Source: Ewingella sp. CoE-038-23 | GTDB taxonomy: Bacteria; Pseudomonadota; Gammaproteobacteria; Enterobacterales; Enterobacteriaceae | Direction: 5' to 3' | Length of the DNA: 64,000 nt | NCBI RefSeq assembly: GCF_040419245.1 | Contig: NZ_JAZHOH010000001.1 | Span: 1,426,001 to 1,490,000 of the forward strand | Shown: positions 37,261-44,909 of the stretch, in pieces | Layout of the letters: every line of letters starts with the position of its first letter | How positions within the stretch are numbered: position 1 is the first letter of the stretch | Translations under genes and position numbers: made by a program | The notes under the pieces: generated by a model | Told to the model about the DNA's origin: nothing | The model's database searches: none | Seen by the model: only the letters and a program-made list of their open reading frames with translations

Positions 37261-38433
37261 ATGCTAACCACCTTACAACAACAGATATTAGGGGCTATCA
37301 CCGCAACGGATGGCCTGAGCCGCACTGACCTCGTTCAGCTCTCCGGCATGAGCAAGGCTGCGGTCAGCGGGGTGGTGCGCGAGATGATTGACGCCGGACT
37401 GCTGCTCGAATCGCAAACCGTGCCGGGCGCGGGGCAGGGTCGCCCCTCGGTGCGTTTAACCGTCCACCCGGACGGCGCCTATTTCGCGGGCGTGTCGTTA
37501 TTACAAGATCCGGCGCATATGGTGCTGATTAACCTGCATGGCGAGATCCTGTCGCGGGTGACATTCCCCCTCGACAATCAGCCGCAGCGGCTAGCGGATA
37601 ACATCGCCACCGCGCTGCCGGAGCTGCTGGCGGCCCACGCCGACGCCGCCGACAAGCTGCTCGGGCTGGGGGTGACGCTGTCGGGCTTCATCGATGAACA
37701 TCAATCCACCTGCGTGCAATCCACGCTGCTGAGCTGGCGCGACGTGCCGCTGGCCGACCTGATCCGCCAAAGCATTCACCAGCACTGCCCGACGATTAAT
37801 CAGGGCGGCGGCATTGCCGTCGCCATTGAAAACGACGCCAAGGCGCTGGCGGTGAGTGAGAAACGCTTCGGTCACGCCCGCGAACTGAGCAACTTCACCC
37901 TGGTCAGCCACGGCGCGGGTATCGGTAATGCCCACTTTATCTCCGGCCAGCTGCACCGCGGTTTTCACGGCGGCGCGGGGGAGATTGCCCACTGCACCAT
38001 TGAGCTGGACGGCCTGCCGTGCCGCTGCGGCAAGCGCGGTTGTCTCGACACGCTGGCCTCTCTCAACGCCATTATGGAGCGCGCTAAGGCTGAGGCTCTG
38101 GATGTCGAATCCTTGGCGGAATTGGAAAAGCTGGCGGCGCGCGGCAGTAACGCGGCAATTGGCATTTTGCATCGGGCGGGCACCGCGCTGGGCCTGGCGA
38201 TTTCGCATCTGATTCAAATTAATGACCCGGACATGATCCTGATCGCCCATCAGGAACAGAGCTTCTCCGGACTGTTTGGCACCGTGGTACAGCAGTCGAT
38301 AGATGCCAACGTGCTGCCGGGCGTGGCCGGGCTAACGCCGGTCAAAACCTTCGCGCTTAATGACGATACCTGGGCGCGCGCTGCGGCGAGCATCCCGGCG
38401 CACCGTTTTTTGGTCGGCCTGAAATCTTGCTGA
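37261..38433 (+). CDS. ROK-family transcriptional repressor (NagC/Mlc-like)
   Basis: From the ATG at 37261 the product has 390 residues. It has an N-terminal helix-turn-helix (ILGAITATDGLSRTDLVQLSGMSKAAVSGVVREMI), then a ROK domain with the substrate motif GEIAHCT and the zinc ligands CRCGKRGCLD. An earlier in-frame TTG at 37234 has a poorer ribosome site. It begins the plus-strand arm of the divergent importer locus and probably senses a sugar or amino-sugar derivative handled by the neighbouring ROK kinase. Confidence 0.85.
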   Translation: MLTTLQQQILGAITATDGLSRTDLVQLSGMSKAAVSGVVREMIDAGLLLESQTVPGAGQGRPSVRLTVHPDGAYFAGVSLLQDPAHMVLINLHGEILSRVTFPLDNQPQRLADNIATALPELLAAHADAADKLLGLGVTLSGFIDEHQSTCVQSTLLSWRDVPLADLIRQSIHQHCPTINQGGGIAVAIENDAKALAVSEKRFGHARELSNFTLVSHGAGIGNAHFISGQLHRGFHGGAGEIAHCTIELDGLPCRCGKRGCLDTLASLNAIMERAKAEALDVESLAELEKLAARGSNAAIGILHRAGTALGLAISHLIQINDPDMILIAHQEQSFSGLFGTVVQQSIDANVLPGVAGLTPVKTFALNDDTWARAAASIPAHRFLVGLKSC

Positions 38434-38473
38434 AACGTTCACTTTCACACTCTGAATTCTGAGGTTAAACACC

Positions 38474-39907
38474 ATGCGTATAGCAGTCGGCGGTATCCAT
38501 ATCGAATGCAGCACTTACAACCCGGTGCTCAACGAAGAGAAAGACTTCCGCATTACCCGCGACGGGGCGCTGCTCGCCGCGCCTTACTTCAAGTTCTTGC
38601 AGGATTACCCGGCCACCTTCTTGCCAACCATTCACGCCCGCGCTATTGCCGGTGGCCCGGTGTCTCGCGCAACCTATGAAAAATTCAAAGCCGAGTTTTT
38701 GAGTGGTTTGGAGGCGCAAAAGCCTTTTGACGGCCTCTACCTGCCGATGCACGGGGCGATGTATGTCGAAGGAATGGAAGATGCCGAAGGGGACTGGATC
38801 GCCGCGGCCCGCGAGGCGGTGGGCGACGACTGCCCGATCAGCGTTAGCTACGACCTGCACGGCAATGTGTCGCAGAAAATCATTGATGCGATTGATATGT
38901 TCTCCACCTATCGCACCGCGCCGCATATTGATACGGAAGAAACCATGCGCCGTTCGGTCGCCATGCTGATTAAAACCCTGCAAACCGGCGTCAAGCCGAC
39001 CCTGCTGTGGGCACCCGTGCCCGTGGTGTTGCCGGGGGAACGCACCAGCACCGAAGATGAGCCGGCGAAAAGCCTGTATGCCCGCTTGCCGGAAATAGAT
39101 CAGATTGACGGCATCTGGGACAGCTCGCTGATGGTCGGCTATGTTTGGGCCGACGAGCCGCGCGCCACGGCGGCGGTGATCATGACCGGCACTGACCAAG
39201 CCGTGCTGGAACGCGAAGCCAAAAAGCTGGCGCAGGCTTACTGGGACGCACGCGAAGAGTTCGTTTTCGGCTGTGAAACTGACACGGTGAAAGCCTGCGT
39301 GACCAAGGCGATTGCCAGCCCGACGCGCCCGGTGGTGCTTGCCGACTCCGGCGATAACCCGACCGGCGGCGGCGTGGGCGACCGTGCCGACGTGCTGGCC
39401 GAGCTGATTGCCCAATATGCCGAGGGCGTGATTGTCGCCGGTATTGCCGATTTACCGGCTACCGAAGCAGCGTTCAACGCGGGCGTGGGTTCGCGCCTCA
39501 GCCTGACGCTCGGCGCGTCGCTGGACCACTCCAGCCCACAGGTGAAAGGGGAGTTCGAGGTGGTTCTGCTGCTCGACGCACTGGCCCCGGCGGACCGTCA
39601 GGCGGTACTGCGCACTGGCGGCATTGATATCGTAGTGTCGGCGCGCCGTCGCCCGTATCACAACATTAGCGACTTCACCGCGCTGGAGCTGGCCCCCCAC
39701 AGCGCCAACATCGTGGTGGTGAAATCGGGCTATCTGTCGCCGGAACTGGCGCCGATCGCCAGCCCGAACCTGATGGCGCTGTCCAACGGCGTGGTCGATC
39801 AGTTTGTCGAGCGCCTGCCGCGCCTGCGCAAAGTGCGCGACACCTTCCCGTTTGACAAAGACTTTAGCTATACGCCAGAAACATTGCTGTCAGCCCGCAG
39901 CCGTTAA
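38474..39907 (+). CDS. M81-family metallopeptidase (MlrC-like)
   Basis: This 477-residue protein matches the M81 (microcystinase MlrC) family: start MRIAVGGIHIECSTYNP, LYLPMHGAM, SVSYDLHGNVS (putative zinc ligands Asp and His) and VVLADSGDNPTGGGVGDRADVL. No signal peptide is seen, so it acts in the cytoplasm after uptake. The family cleaves amide bonds in linear peptides such as opened microcystin, but most members have unknown natural substrates. It sits 40 bases after the ROK repressor and 39 before the ATPase gene. Confidence 0.85.
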   Translation: MRIAVGGIHIECSTYNPVLNEEKDFRITRDGALLAAPYFKFLQDYPATFLPTIHARAIAGGPVSRATYEKFKAEFLSGLEAQKPFDGLYLPMHGAMYVEGMEDAEGDWIAAAREAVGDDCPISVSYDLHGNVSQKIIDAIDMFSTYRTAPHIDTEETMRRSVAMLIKTLQTGVKPTLLWAPVPVVLPGERTSTEDEPAKSLYARLPEIDQIDGIWDSSLMVGYVWADEPRATAAVIMTGTDQAVLEREAKKLAQAYWDAREEFVFGCETDTVKACVTKAIASPTRPVVLADSGDNPTGGGVGDRADVLAELIAQYAEGVIVAGIADLPATEAAFNAGVGSRLSLTLGASLDHSSPQVKGEFEVVLLLDALAPADRQAVLRTGGIDIVVSARRRPYHNISDFTALELAPHSANIVVVKSGYLSPELAPIASPNLMALSNGVVDQFVERLPRLRKVRDTFPFDKDFSYTPETLLSARSR

Positions 39908-39946
39908 TCGTTGGCTTAACCTGTTTGCCCTTGCCGGAGAAAGAAC

Positions 39947-41785
39947 ATGAACGCCACTACCCCGCAACAAGCCGCCGCGCCACGCCTGCCGGTGCTGGAA
40001 GTCAAAAATCTCACCACCTCGTTTCGTGGCGAAGATGACTGGCTGCCGGTGGTGCGTGACCTGTCGTTTGAGGTCTATCCGGGGGAGACGCTGGCGATTG
40101 TGGGCGAATCCGGCTCGGGCAAAAGCGTCACTTCGCTCTCGGTGATGCGCCTGCTGAAAGCCCAGTCGAGCAAGATTGAAGGGATAGTTAACCTCAATCA
40201 GCGCAGCCTGCTGGGGCTGTCGGACAAGGCGATGCGCGACATTCGCGGCAACGAAATGGCGATGATTTTTCAGGAGCCGATGACCTCGCTCAATCCGACG
40301 TTTAGCATCGGCAGGCAGATTGCGGAAAGCCTGAAACGCCATCGCGGGATGTCGTCGAAACAGGCGCGGGCCGAGACGCTGCGCCTGCTGGAGAAGGTGC
40401 GTATTCCTAATGCGCAGGCGCGGTTTGATGAGTATCCACACCAGTTTTCCGGCGGTATGCGCCAACGGGTCATGATTGCCATGGCGCTGGCGTTAAAACC
40501 CAAACTGCTGATTGCCGATGAGCCCACTACCGCGCTGGATGTCACCATCCAAGGGCAGATCCTCGACCTGATTAAAACCTTGCAGGAAGAGGAGGGGATG
40601 GCGGTGCTGTTCATCACCCATGATATGGGCGTAGTGGCGGAAATCGCTGACCGCACGCTGGTAATGTATCGCGGCGAGTGCGTAGAAAGTGGCGAAACCG
40701 CCGAGATGTTCCATCGTCCGCAGCATCCTTATACCCGCGCCCTGCTGGCGGCGGTGCCGAAGCTTGGCTCAATGCAGGGGCGGCCTTGGCCGCTGCGTTT
40801 CCCGCAAATCGATCTGCAAACGGGCGCCTCGACCCAGCCGCTAGAAGTCGCCAATACGCCAGACAGCGGGCAGAAGCCGGTCTTGTCGGTGAAGAATCTC
40901 AGCGCGCGATTCCCGGTCTACGGTGGTTTGTTGAGCCGACAGGTGGGGGCGGTTCACGCGGTGGAAAACATCAGTTTTGATCTGTTGCAGGGGGAAACCC
41001 TGTCGCTAGTGGGCGAGTCGGGCTGTGGGAAATCTACCACCGGCCGCGCCGTCACTCGCCTGATGACCCCGCACAGCGGCGAGATCGACTTCGACGGTTT
41101 CGATGTGATGAACATTGATAAGCGCCAGATCCTGCAAATGCGCCAGCGCATTCAGATGATTTTTCAGGACCCGTTCGCCAGCCTCAACCCGCGCATGCGT
41201 ATCGGCGACGCCCTCATCGAGCCGATGCTGCAACATAAGCTGCATAACCGCGCCGACGCCAAAGAGAAGGCCGCCGCGCTGCTGCACAAAGTGGGGCTGT
41301 CGCCGGACATGATGCGCCGCTTCCCGCATGAGTTTTCCGGCGGCCAGCGCCAGCGTATTTGCATCGCTCGCGCGCTGACCCTCGACCCGAAAGTGATTGT
41401 CGCCGACGAATCTGTCTCGGCGCTGGACGTGTCGGTCAAGGCGCAGGTGGTGAATTTACTGCTCGATTTGCAGGAGAGCATGAACCTTTCATATCTGTTT
41501 ATTTCCCACGACATGGCGGTGGTGGAGCGGGTCAGCCATCGGGTGGCGGTGATGTATCTGGGGGAAATTGTGGAAATCGGCCCGCGCGCCGCCATCTTCG
41601 ACAATCCTCAGCACGCCTATACCCGCAAGCTGATGGCTTCCGTCCCGGTGCCAGACCCGGCGCGACGCGGCCTGAAGCGCCATATGCAGGTGGAAGAGTT
41701 GAAAAGCCCGGTGCGCGACAACGGCTATGTGCCACCGATTCGCCAATATAATGAAGTGTCGAAAGGCCATTTCGTGCAGGTTTAA
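39947..41785 (+). CDS. Double ATPase of a peptide-type ABC importer (GsiA-like)
   Basis: The 612-residue protein has two ABC ATPase domains. The N-terminal DppD-like half has [16 protein letters not shown] and [12 protein letters not shown]. The C-terminal DppF-like half has GESGCGKS, FSGGQRQR and VIVADESVSALD. Each half ends with an oligopeptide C-terminal extension (HPYTRALLAAVP and HAYTRKLMASVP). The DEPTT/DESVS differences are usual for the family. GGAGAAAGAAC precedes the ATG. It should energise the permeases encoded on the minus strand. Confidence 0.92.
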   Translation: MNATTPQQAAAPRLPVLEVKNLTTSFRGEDDWLPVVRDLSFEVYPGETLAIVGESGSGKSVTSLSVMRLLKAQSSKIEGIVNLNQRSLLGLSDKAMRDIRGNEMAMIFQEPMTSLNPTFSIGRQIAESLKRHRGMSSKQARAETLRLLEKVRIPNAQARFDEYPHQFSGGMRQRVMIAMALALKPKLLIADEPTTALDVTIQGQILDLIKTLQEEEGMAVLFITHDMGVVAEIADRTLVMYRGECVESGETAEMFHRPQHPYTRALLAAVPKLGSMQGRPWPLRFPQIDLQTGASTQPLEVANTPDSGQKPVLSVKNLSARFPVYGGLLSRQVGAVHAVENISFDLLQGETLSLVGESGCGKSTTGRAVTRLMTPHSGEIDFDGFDVMNIDKRQILQMRQRIQMIFQDPFASLNPRMRIGDALIEPMLQHKLHNRADAKEKAAALLHKVGLSPDMMRRFPHEFSGGQRQRICIARALTLDPKVIVADESVSALDVSVKAQVVNLLLDLQESMNLSYLFISHDMAVVERVSHRVAVMYLGEIVEIGPRAAIFDNPQHAYTRKLMASVPVPDPARRGLKRHMQVEELKSPVRDNGYVPPIRQYNEVSKGHFVQV

Positions 41786-41900
41786 CGCTATTTTACTGGC
41801 TATGTTGAACGCGGCGGGTGAGCTACCGCCGCGTTCAGACTGTCTCTGGCAATGCGCCGATCGCCGCCGCAAGGTTTTCTTAACATCCCCTCACGTAAAG

Positions 41901-41929
41901 TTAATCCTTTCCTTAAAAGTTGTTATAAA
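41901..41929 (+). promoter_or_regulatory. Candidate hemB promoter
   Basis: TTAATC and TATAAA are separated by 17 bases, about 90 bases before the hemB start. The leader between them is AT-rich with no conserved frame. Confidence 0.45.
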
Positions 41930-42019
41930 ATAGCGCTCTCGCTTTCGACGAGTTCCCTCGTCAGACTTGGTATGCGAACTACATTCAAAACGCAACAGGT
42001 TAATTTCTTAGGAGTTTTC

Positions 42020-42994
42020 ATGTCTAACCAGTTCCCAAACTCACGCCTTCGCCGCCTGAGACAGTCCGATTCCATGCGCGCTCTTTTTCAGGAAACCGAA
42101 TTTAGCGTGAATGACTTGGTACTGCCGATTTTCGTAGAGGAAGAGACATCTGAATACGTGCCGATCGAAGCCATGCCTGGTGTGATGCGTATCCCTGAAT
42201 CCCGCCTGGCGTTTGAAATTGAACGCTATGCCCGCGCCGGTATTCGCTCGGTGATGACCTTTGGTATCTCCAAACATATGGATGCCACCGGCAGCGATAC
42301 CTGGAATGAAAACGGTCTGGTGGCGCGCATGGCGCGTATTTGTAAAGACACCGTGCCGGAAATGATCGTGATGTCCGACACCTGTTTCTGTGAATACACC
42401 TCCCACGGCCACTGCGGCGTGCTGCATGACCACGGCGTCGACAACGACGCCACGCTGAAAAACCTCGGCAAGCAGGCCGTGGTGGCCGCCGCCGCCGGGG
42501 CTGATTTCATCGCGCCTTCTGCGGCTCAGGACGGCCAAGTACAAGCCATCCGCAGCGCACTGGACGAAGCGGGTTTTATCGACACCTCCATCATGGCGTA
42601 CTCCACTAAGTTTGCTTCTTCTCTTTATGGGCCATTCCGCGAGGCGGGCGGCAGCGTTTTGAAAGGCAACCGCAAGCAGTACCAGATGAACCCAATGAAC
42701 CGCCGCGAAGCCGTGCGCGAATCGCTGATGGATGAGCAAGAGGGCGCTGATGCGCTGATGGTGAAACCTGCCGGTGCTTACCTCGACGTGATCCGCGATA
42801 TCCGCGAAGCATCGCGCTTACCTTTGGCGGCGTATCAGGTCAGTGGTGAATACGCGATGATCAAATTCGCTGCGCAGGCCGGTGCCATTGACGAGCGCGC
42901 CGTGGTGCGTGAAAGCTTAGGTGCCATTAAACGCGCCGGTGCCGATATCATCCTGACCTACTTCGCGATGGATATTGCTGAAAACGGTCTCTAA
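42020..42994 (+). CDS. hemB: Porphobilinogen synthase
   Basis: Started at the ATG behind TAGGAG, the product has 324 residues, the E. coli length. It condenses two 5-aminolevulinate molecules into porphobilinogen for haem. The zinc-binding cysteines lie in [15 protein letters not shown], and the two Schiff-base lysines in [16 protein letters not shown] and [12 protein letters not shown]. An in-frame extension to 41852 has no family match and reads through the promoter. Confidence 0.97.
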   Translation: MSNQFPNSRLRRLRQSDSMRALFQETEFSVNDLVLPIFVEEETSEYVPIEAMPGVMRIPESRLAFEIERYARAGIRSVMTFGISKHMDATGSDTWNENGLVARMARICKDTVPEMIVMSDTCFCEYTSHGHCGVLHDHGVDNDATLKNLGKQAVVAAAAGADFIAPSAAQDGQVQAIRSALDEAGFIDTSIMAYSTKFASSLYGPFREAGGSVLKGNRKQYQMNPMNRREAVRESLMDEQEGADALMVKPAGAYLDVIRDIREASRLPLAAYQVSGEYAMIKFAAQAGAIDERAVVRESLGAIKRAGADIILTYFAMDIAENGL

Positions 42995-43014
42995 TCGCTT
43001 GAGTCGTTAGCAAG

Positions 43015-43046
43015 AAAAGCCGGGCTTTGATGCCCGGCTTTTTTAT
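43015..43046 (+). terminator. Terminator of hemB
   Basis: AAAAGCCGGGC and GCCCGGCTTTT pair around TTTGAT, followed by a T-run. The stem can also end transcripts from the opposite strand. Confidence 0.9.
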
Positions 43047-43074
43047 CCGTTAAACACAGCGAATATCAGTCAGG

Positions 43075-44094
43075 TCATTCGCAACGGCGGTTTTTTGTTG
43101 CCGGGTGCAATTGATAATAAGCGCGACCATAGGGCTTACTATTATTAGTCGGCGGTGTAGCCACCTTCAGCCCGGAAACAAACAGTTGCGAATATTCACC
43201 TGAAACCCTCTGTTCCGGGTTACTGCTGGTTTCGAGATCGACATAGGTATAGCTCGATGGGTTATCTCGGTTAAATGACCAGATACCAATAAAGCTCAGT
43301 GGAGTGAGTTTGGCAAAGCGAGTTAGCGTATTGACATCGTCGAGCTTGAACATACTGGCATCATCGTTAAGTCCAATCATCGGCGTGATTGCTACCTTGC
43401 TTAATCGTTCTTTTTCAGTGAGATCGGGATAAAGCGGGGCAATCTGCGCACTGATGCTCAGGGCCGCGTCGACCGCTGCCTTACCCATGTCAGTTTGGGT
43501 CGAAGGGTCATTATCGGGATCGCCATAGTCCATTGCCATACCGTTTACGCTGAATTCAAAACCGGCATCTTTCGCCAGTTTGAGAATCGCGACGCCACTT
43601 GGATTCAAACCCGTAGGCATGGTTGGGAGGGTGAAACTGATTGCCACGTCGGGTTTGCGGCTGGCGACATTCTTCAGTGCAGCACAGATCTTCACGGCAT
43701 CGAACAGGCCATTTTCCAAATCAAAGTCCAGCCCTTTGGCTTCGTAGAGTTCAATGGTGGTGATATAGATCTCTTCGAGTTCAGTAATGGAGAAATGGGT
43801 TGAGATATCAGAGTTAGAAGCCCCGCCAAATGAAATGATAACCGACAGCCCCGCGCTGTTTAGCTCTTGCGCCAGAGGGAGCGCCCAGTCTAAAGGCATG
43901 GCAGAACTGGCTGCCCAGCATGGCGTATTGGTTTCGGGATTTAGTGTGATAAAACCAAAAATCAATCCATCAATTTTCCATCTTAGCGCCCGCTCGTAAT
44001 AGATTGGATTTGGGCGGCCCTGCGGATAATTTTGCCAGTCGCTCCATTGTGCATTAATCGTGACATCAATATAGGGGGTATATGAATTAGGCAT
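43075..44094 (-). CDS. GH18 family chitinase-like hydrolase
   Basis: The 339-residue protein is a GH18 TIM barrel. The strand-3 motif is SVIISFGGAS (residues about 84-93) and the catalytic strand reads KGLDFDLENG with the acid/base Glu127. The usual first Asp of D-x-x-D-x-D-x-E is Lys120, but the D-x-D-x-E core is intact. No signal peptide or carbohydrate-binding module is visible. It is last in the chitinase-luxI-GH18 operon. Low-GC codons compared with hemB suggest transfer. The natural substrate is uncertain; chitin or a GlcNAc oligomer is most likely. Confidence 0.8.
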   Translation of the reverse strand: MPNSYTPYIDVTINAQWSDWQNYPQGRPNPIYYERALRWKIDGLIFGFITLNPETNTPCWAASSAMPLDWALPLAQELNSAGLSVIISFGGASNSDISTHFSITELEEIYITTIELYEAKGLDFDLENGLFDAVKICAALKNVASRKPDVAISFTLPTMPTGLNPSGVAILKLAKDAGFEFSVNGMAMDYGDPDNDPSTQTDMGKAAVDAALSISAQIAPLYPDLTEKERLSKVAITPMIGLNDDASMFKLDDVNTLTRFAKLTPLSFIGIWSFNRDNPSSYTYVDLETSSNPEQRVSGEYSQLFVSGLKVATPPTNNSKPYGRAYYQLHPATKNRRCE

Positions 44095-44139
44095 AATAAA
44101 TTCCTCGCATATGGTATTAGGTCTATTTTAAAAATGGGA

Positions 44140-44805
44140 TCACAGAGTTTTATTAAATAGTGCATTATAAGTTTTAGTATTAATATTCATAAAAATAACC
44201 GTGGTATCGGTTTTGCCAATACGAATAACTTCGCCAACCCGATTAATGGAAATACCCTGAATCAAGAGCATTCTTTCAATGGCGGTGGTGGTGACAAAGA
44301 CATAACGCGAAATATCATTGTGCTGAGCGTACATCACCAAATTGCGTAATAAGCGAATAACGGATTGCGAAAAGCCGTAACTTTTTGAGTCGGCATTTTT
44401 TTCAAATGAGAAGCGGGAAAGCTCGCAGACGCTGTCAGAGCTGGGCATTGGCTGCTCGCTTTGCCAAAGGTAGGGGAAGATTTCACTGAGCATATAGGGG
44501 CTGGTGGTCGGCAATAGCCTGACGCAGCCTTTAACATTATTATTAATGTCAGTGGTAACAATATATTGGGTTTGGTCATTGTCGAACTGATCGATTTCTA
44601 AATCATCAATGCTCGATACATCCCATTTGAGTCGTTGTTTAAATACGCGATGGCGTAAACCAAACATCGATAATAAGAGTTCTTGATTTTCCATTCCCCC
44701 AGAAATACAGCCATACAAAGAAGGGGGTGGAATATCTTTATTAAGGGTCTGGTGGCTGAGAGGAATAATCGTTCTCGCCAGCGGAATAATATCTGCTGTG
44801 CTCAT
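44140..44805 (-). CDS. LuxI-family acyl-homoserine-lactone synthase
   Basis: The 221-residue protein contains all invariant LuxI residues: Arg51, Phe55 and Trp61 (LRHRVFKQRLKW), Asp72 and Asp75 (EIDQFD), Arg96 (CVRLLPTT), and Glu128 and Arg131 (ELSRF). Numbering is shifted by 27 from classic LuxI because of an N-terminal extension. A later ATG (residue 38) would leave the N terminus too short. It uses S-adenosylmethionine and acyl-ACP to make an AHL signal; the acyl chain cannot be read from the sequence. It lies between two chitinase genes, with luxR nearby. Confidence 0.9.
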   Translation of the reverse strand: MSTADIIPLARTIIPLSHQTLNKDIPPPSLYGCISGGMENQELLLSMFGLRHRVFKQRLKWDVSSIDDLEIDQFDNDQTQYIVTTDINNNVKGCVRLLPTTSPYMLSEIFPYLWQSEQPMPSSDSVCELSRFSFEKNADSKSYGFSQSVIRLLRNLVMYAQHNDISRYVFVTTTAIERMLLIQGISINRVGEVIRIGKTDTTVIFMNINTKTYNALFNKTL

Positions 44806-44909
44806 GGTTAATTCTCATCATTTAAAGAGGAGTGCCTGCCGTAGCGGGGACTCATTTTTACCAGGAAAAACTGGGGAACAGAATGTTCCCCAGATGGAGT
44901 GTGACTTAC

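Noticed and set aside
37591..38250. 219-residue open frame opposite the ROK repressor
   Set aside because: Antisense shadow in high-GC sequence; the plus-strand gene has clear domains.
38465..39415. 316-residue open frame on the minus strand opposite the M81 gene
   Set aside because: High GC third positions of the real gene keep the antisense frame open; no domain or ribosome site is visible.
41852..42019. N-terminal extension of hemB
   Set aside because: It reads through the promoter, and the ATG at 42020 has an ideal ribosome site and gives the E. coli length.
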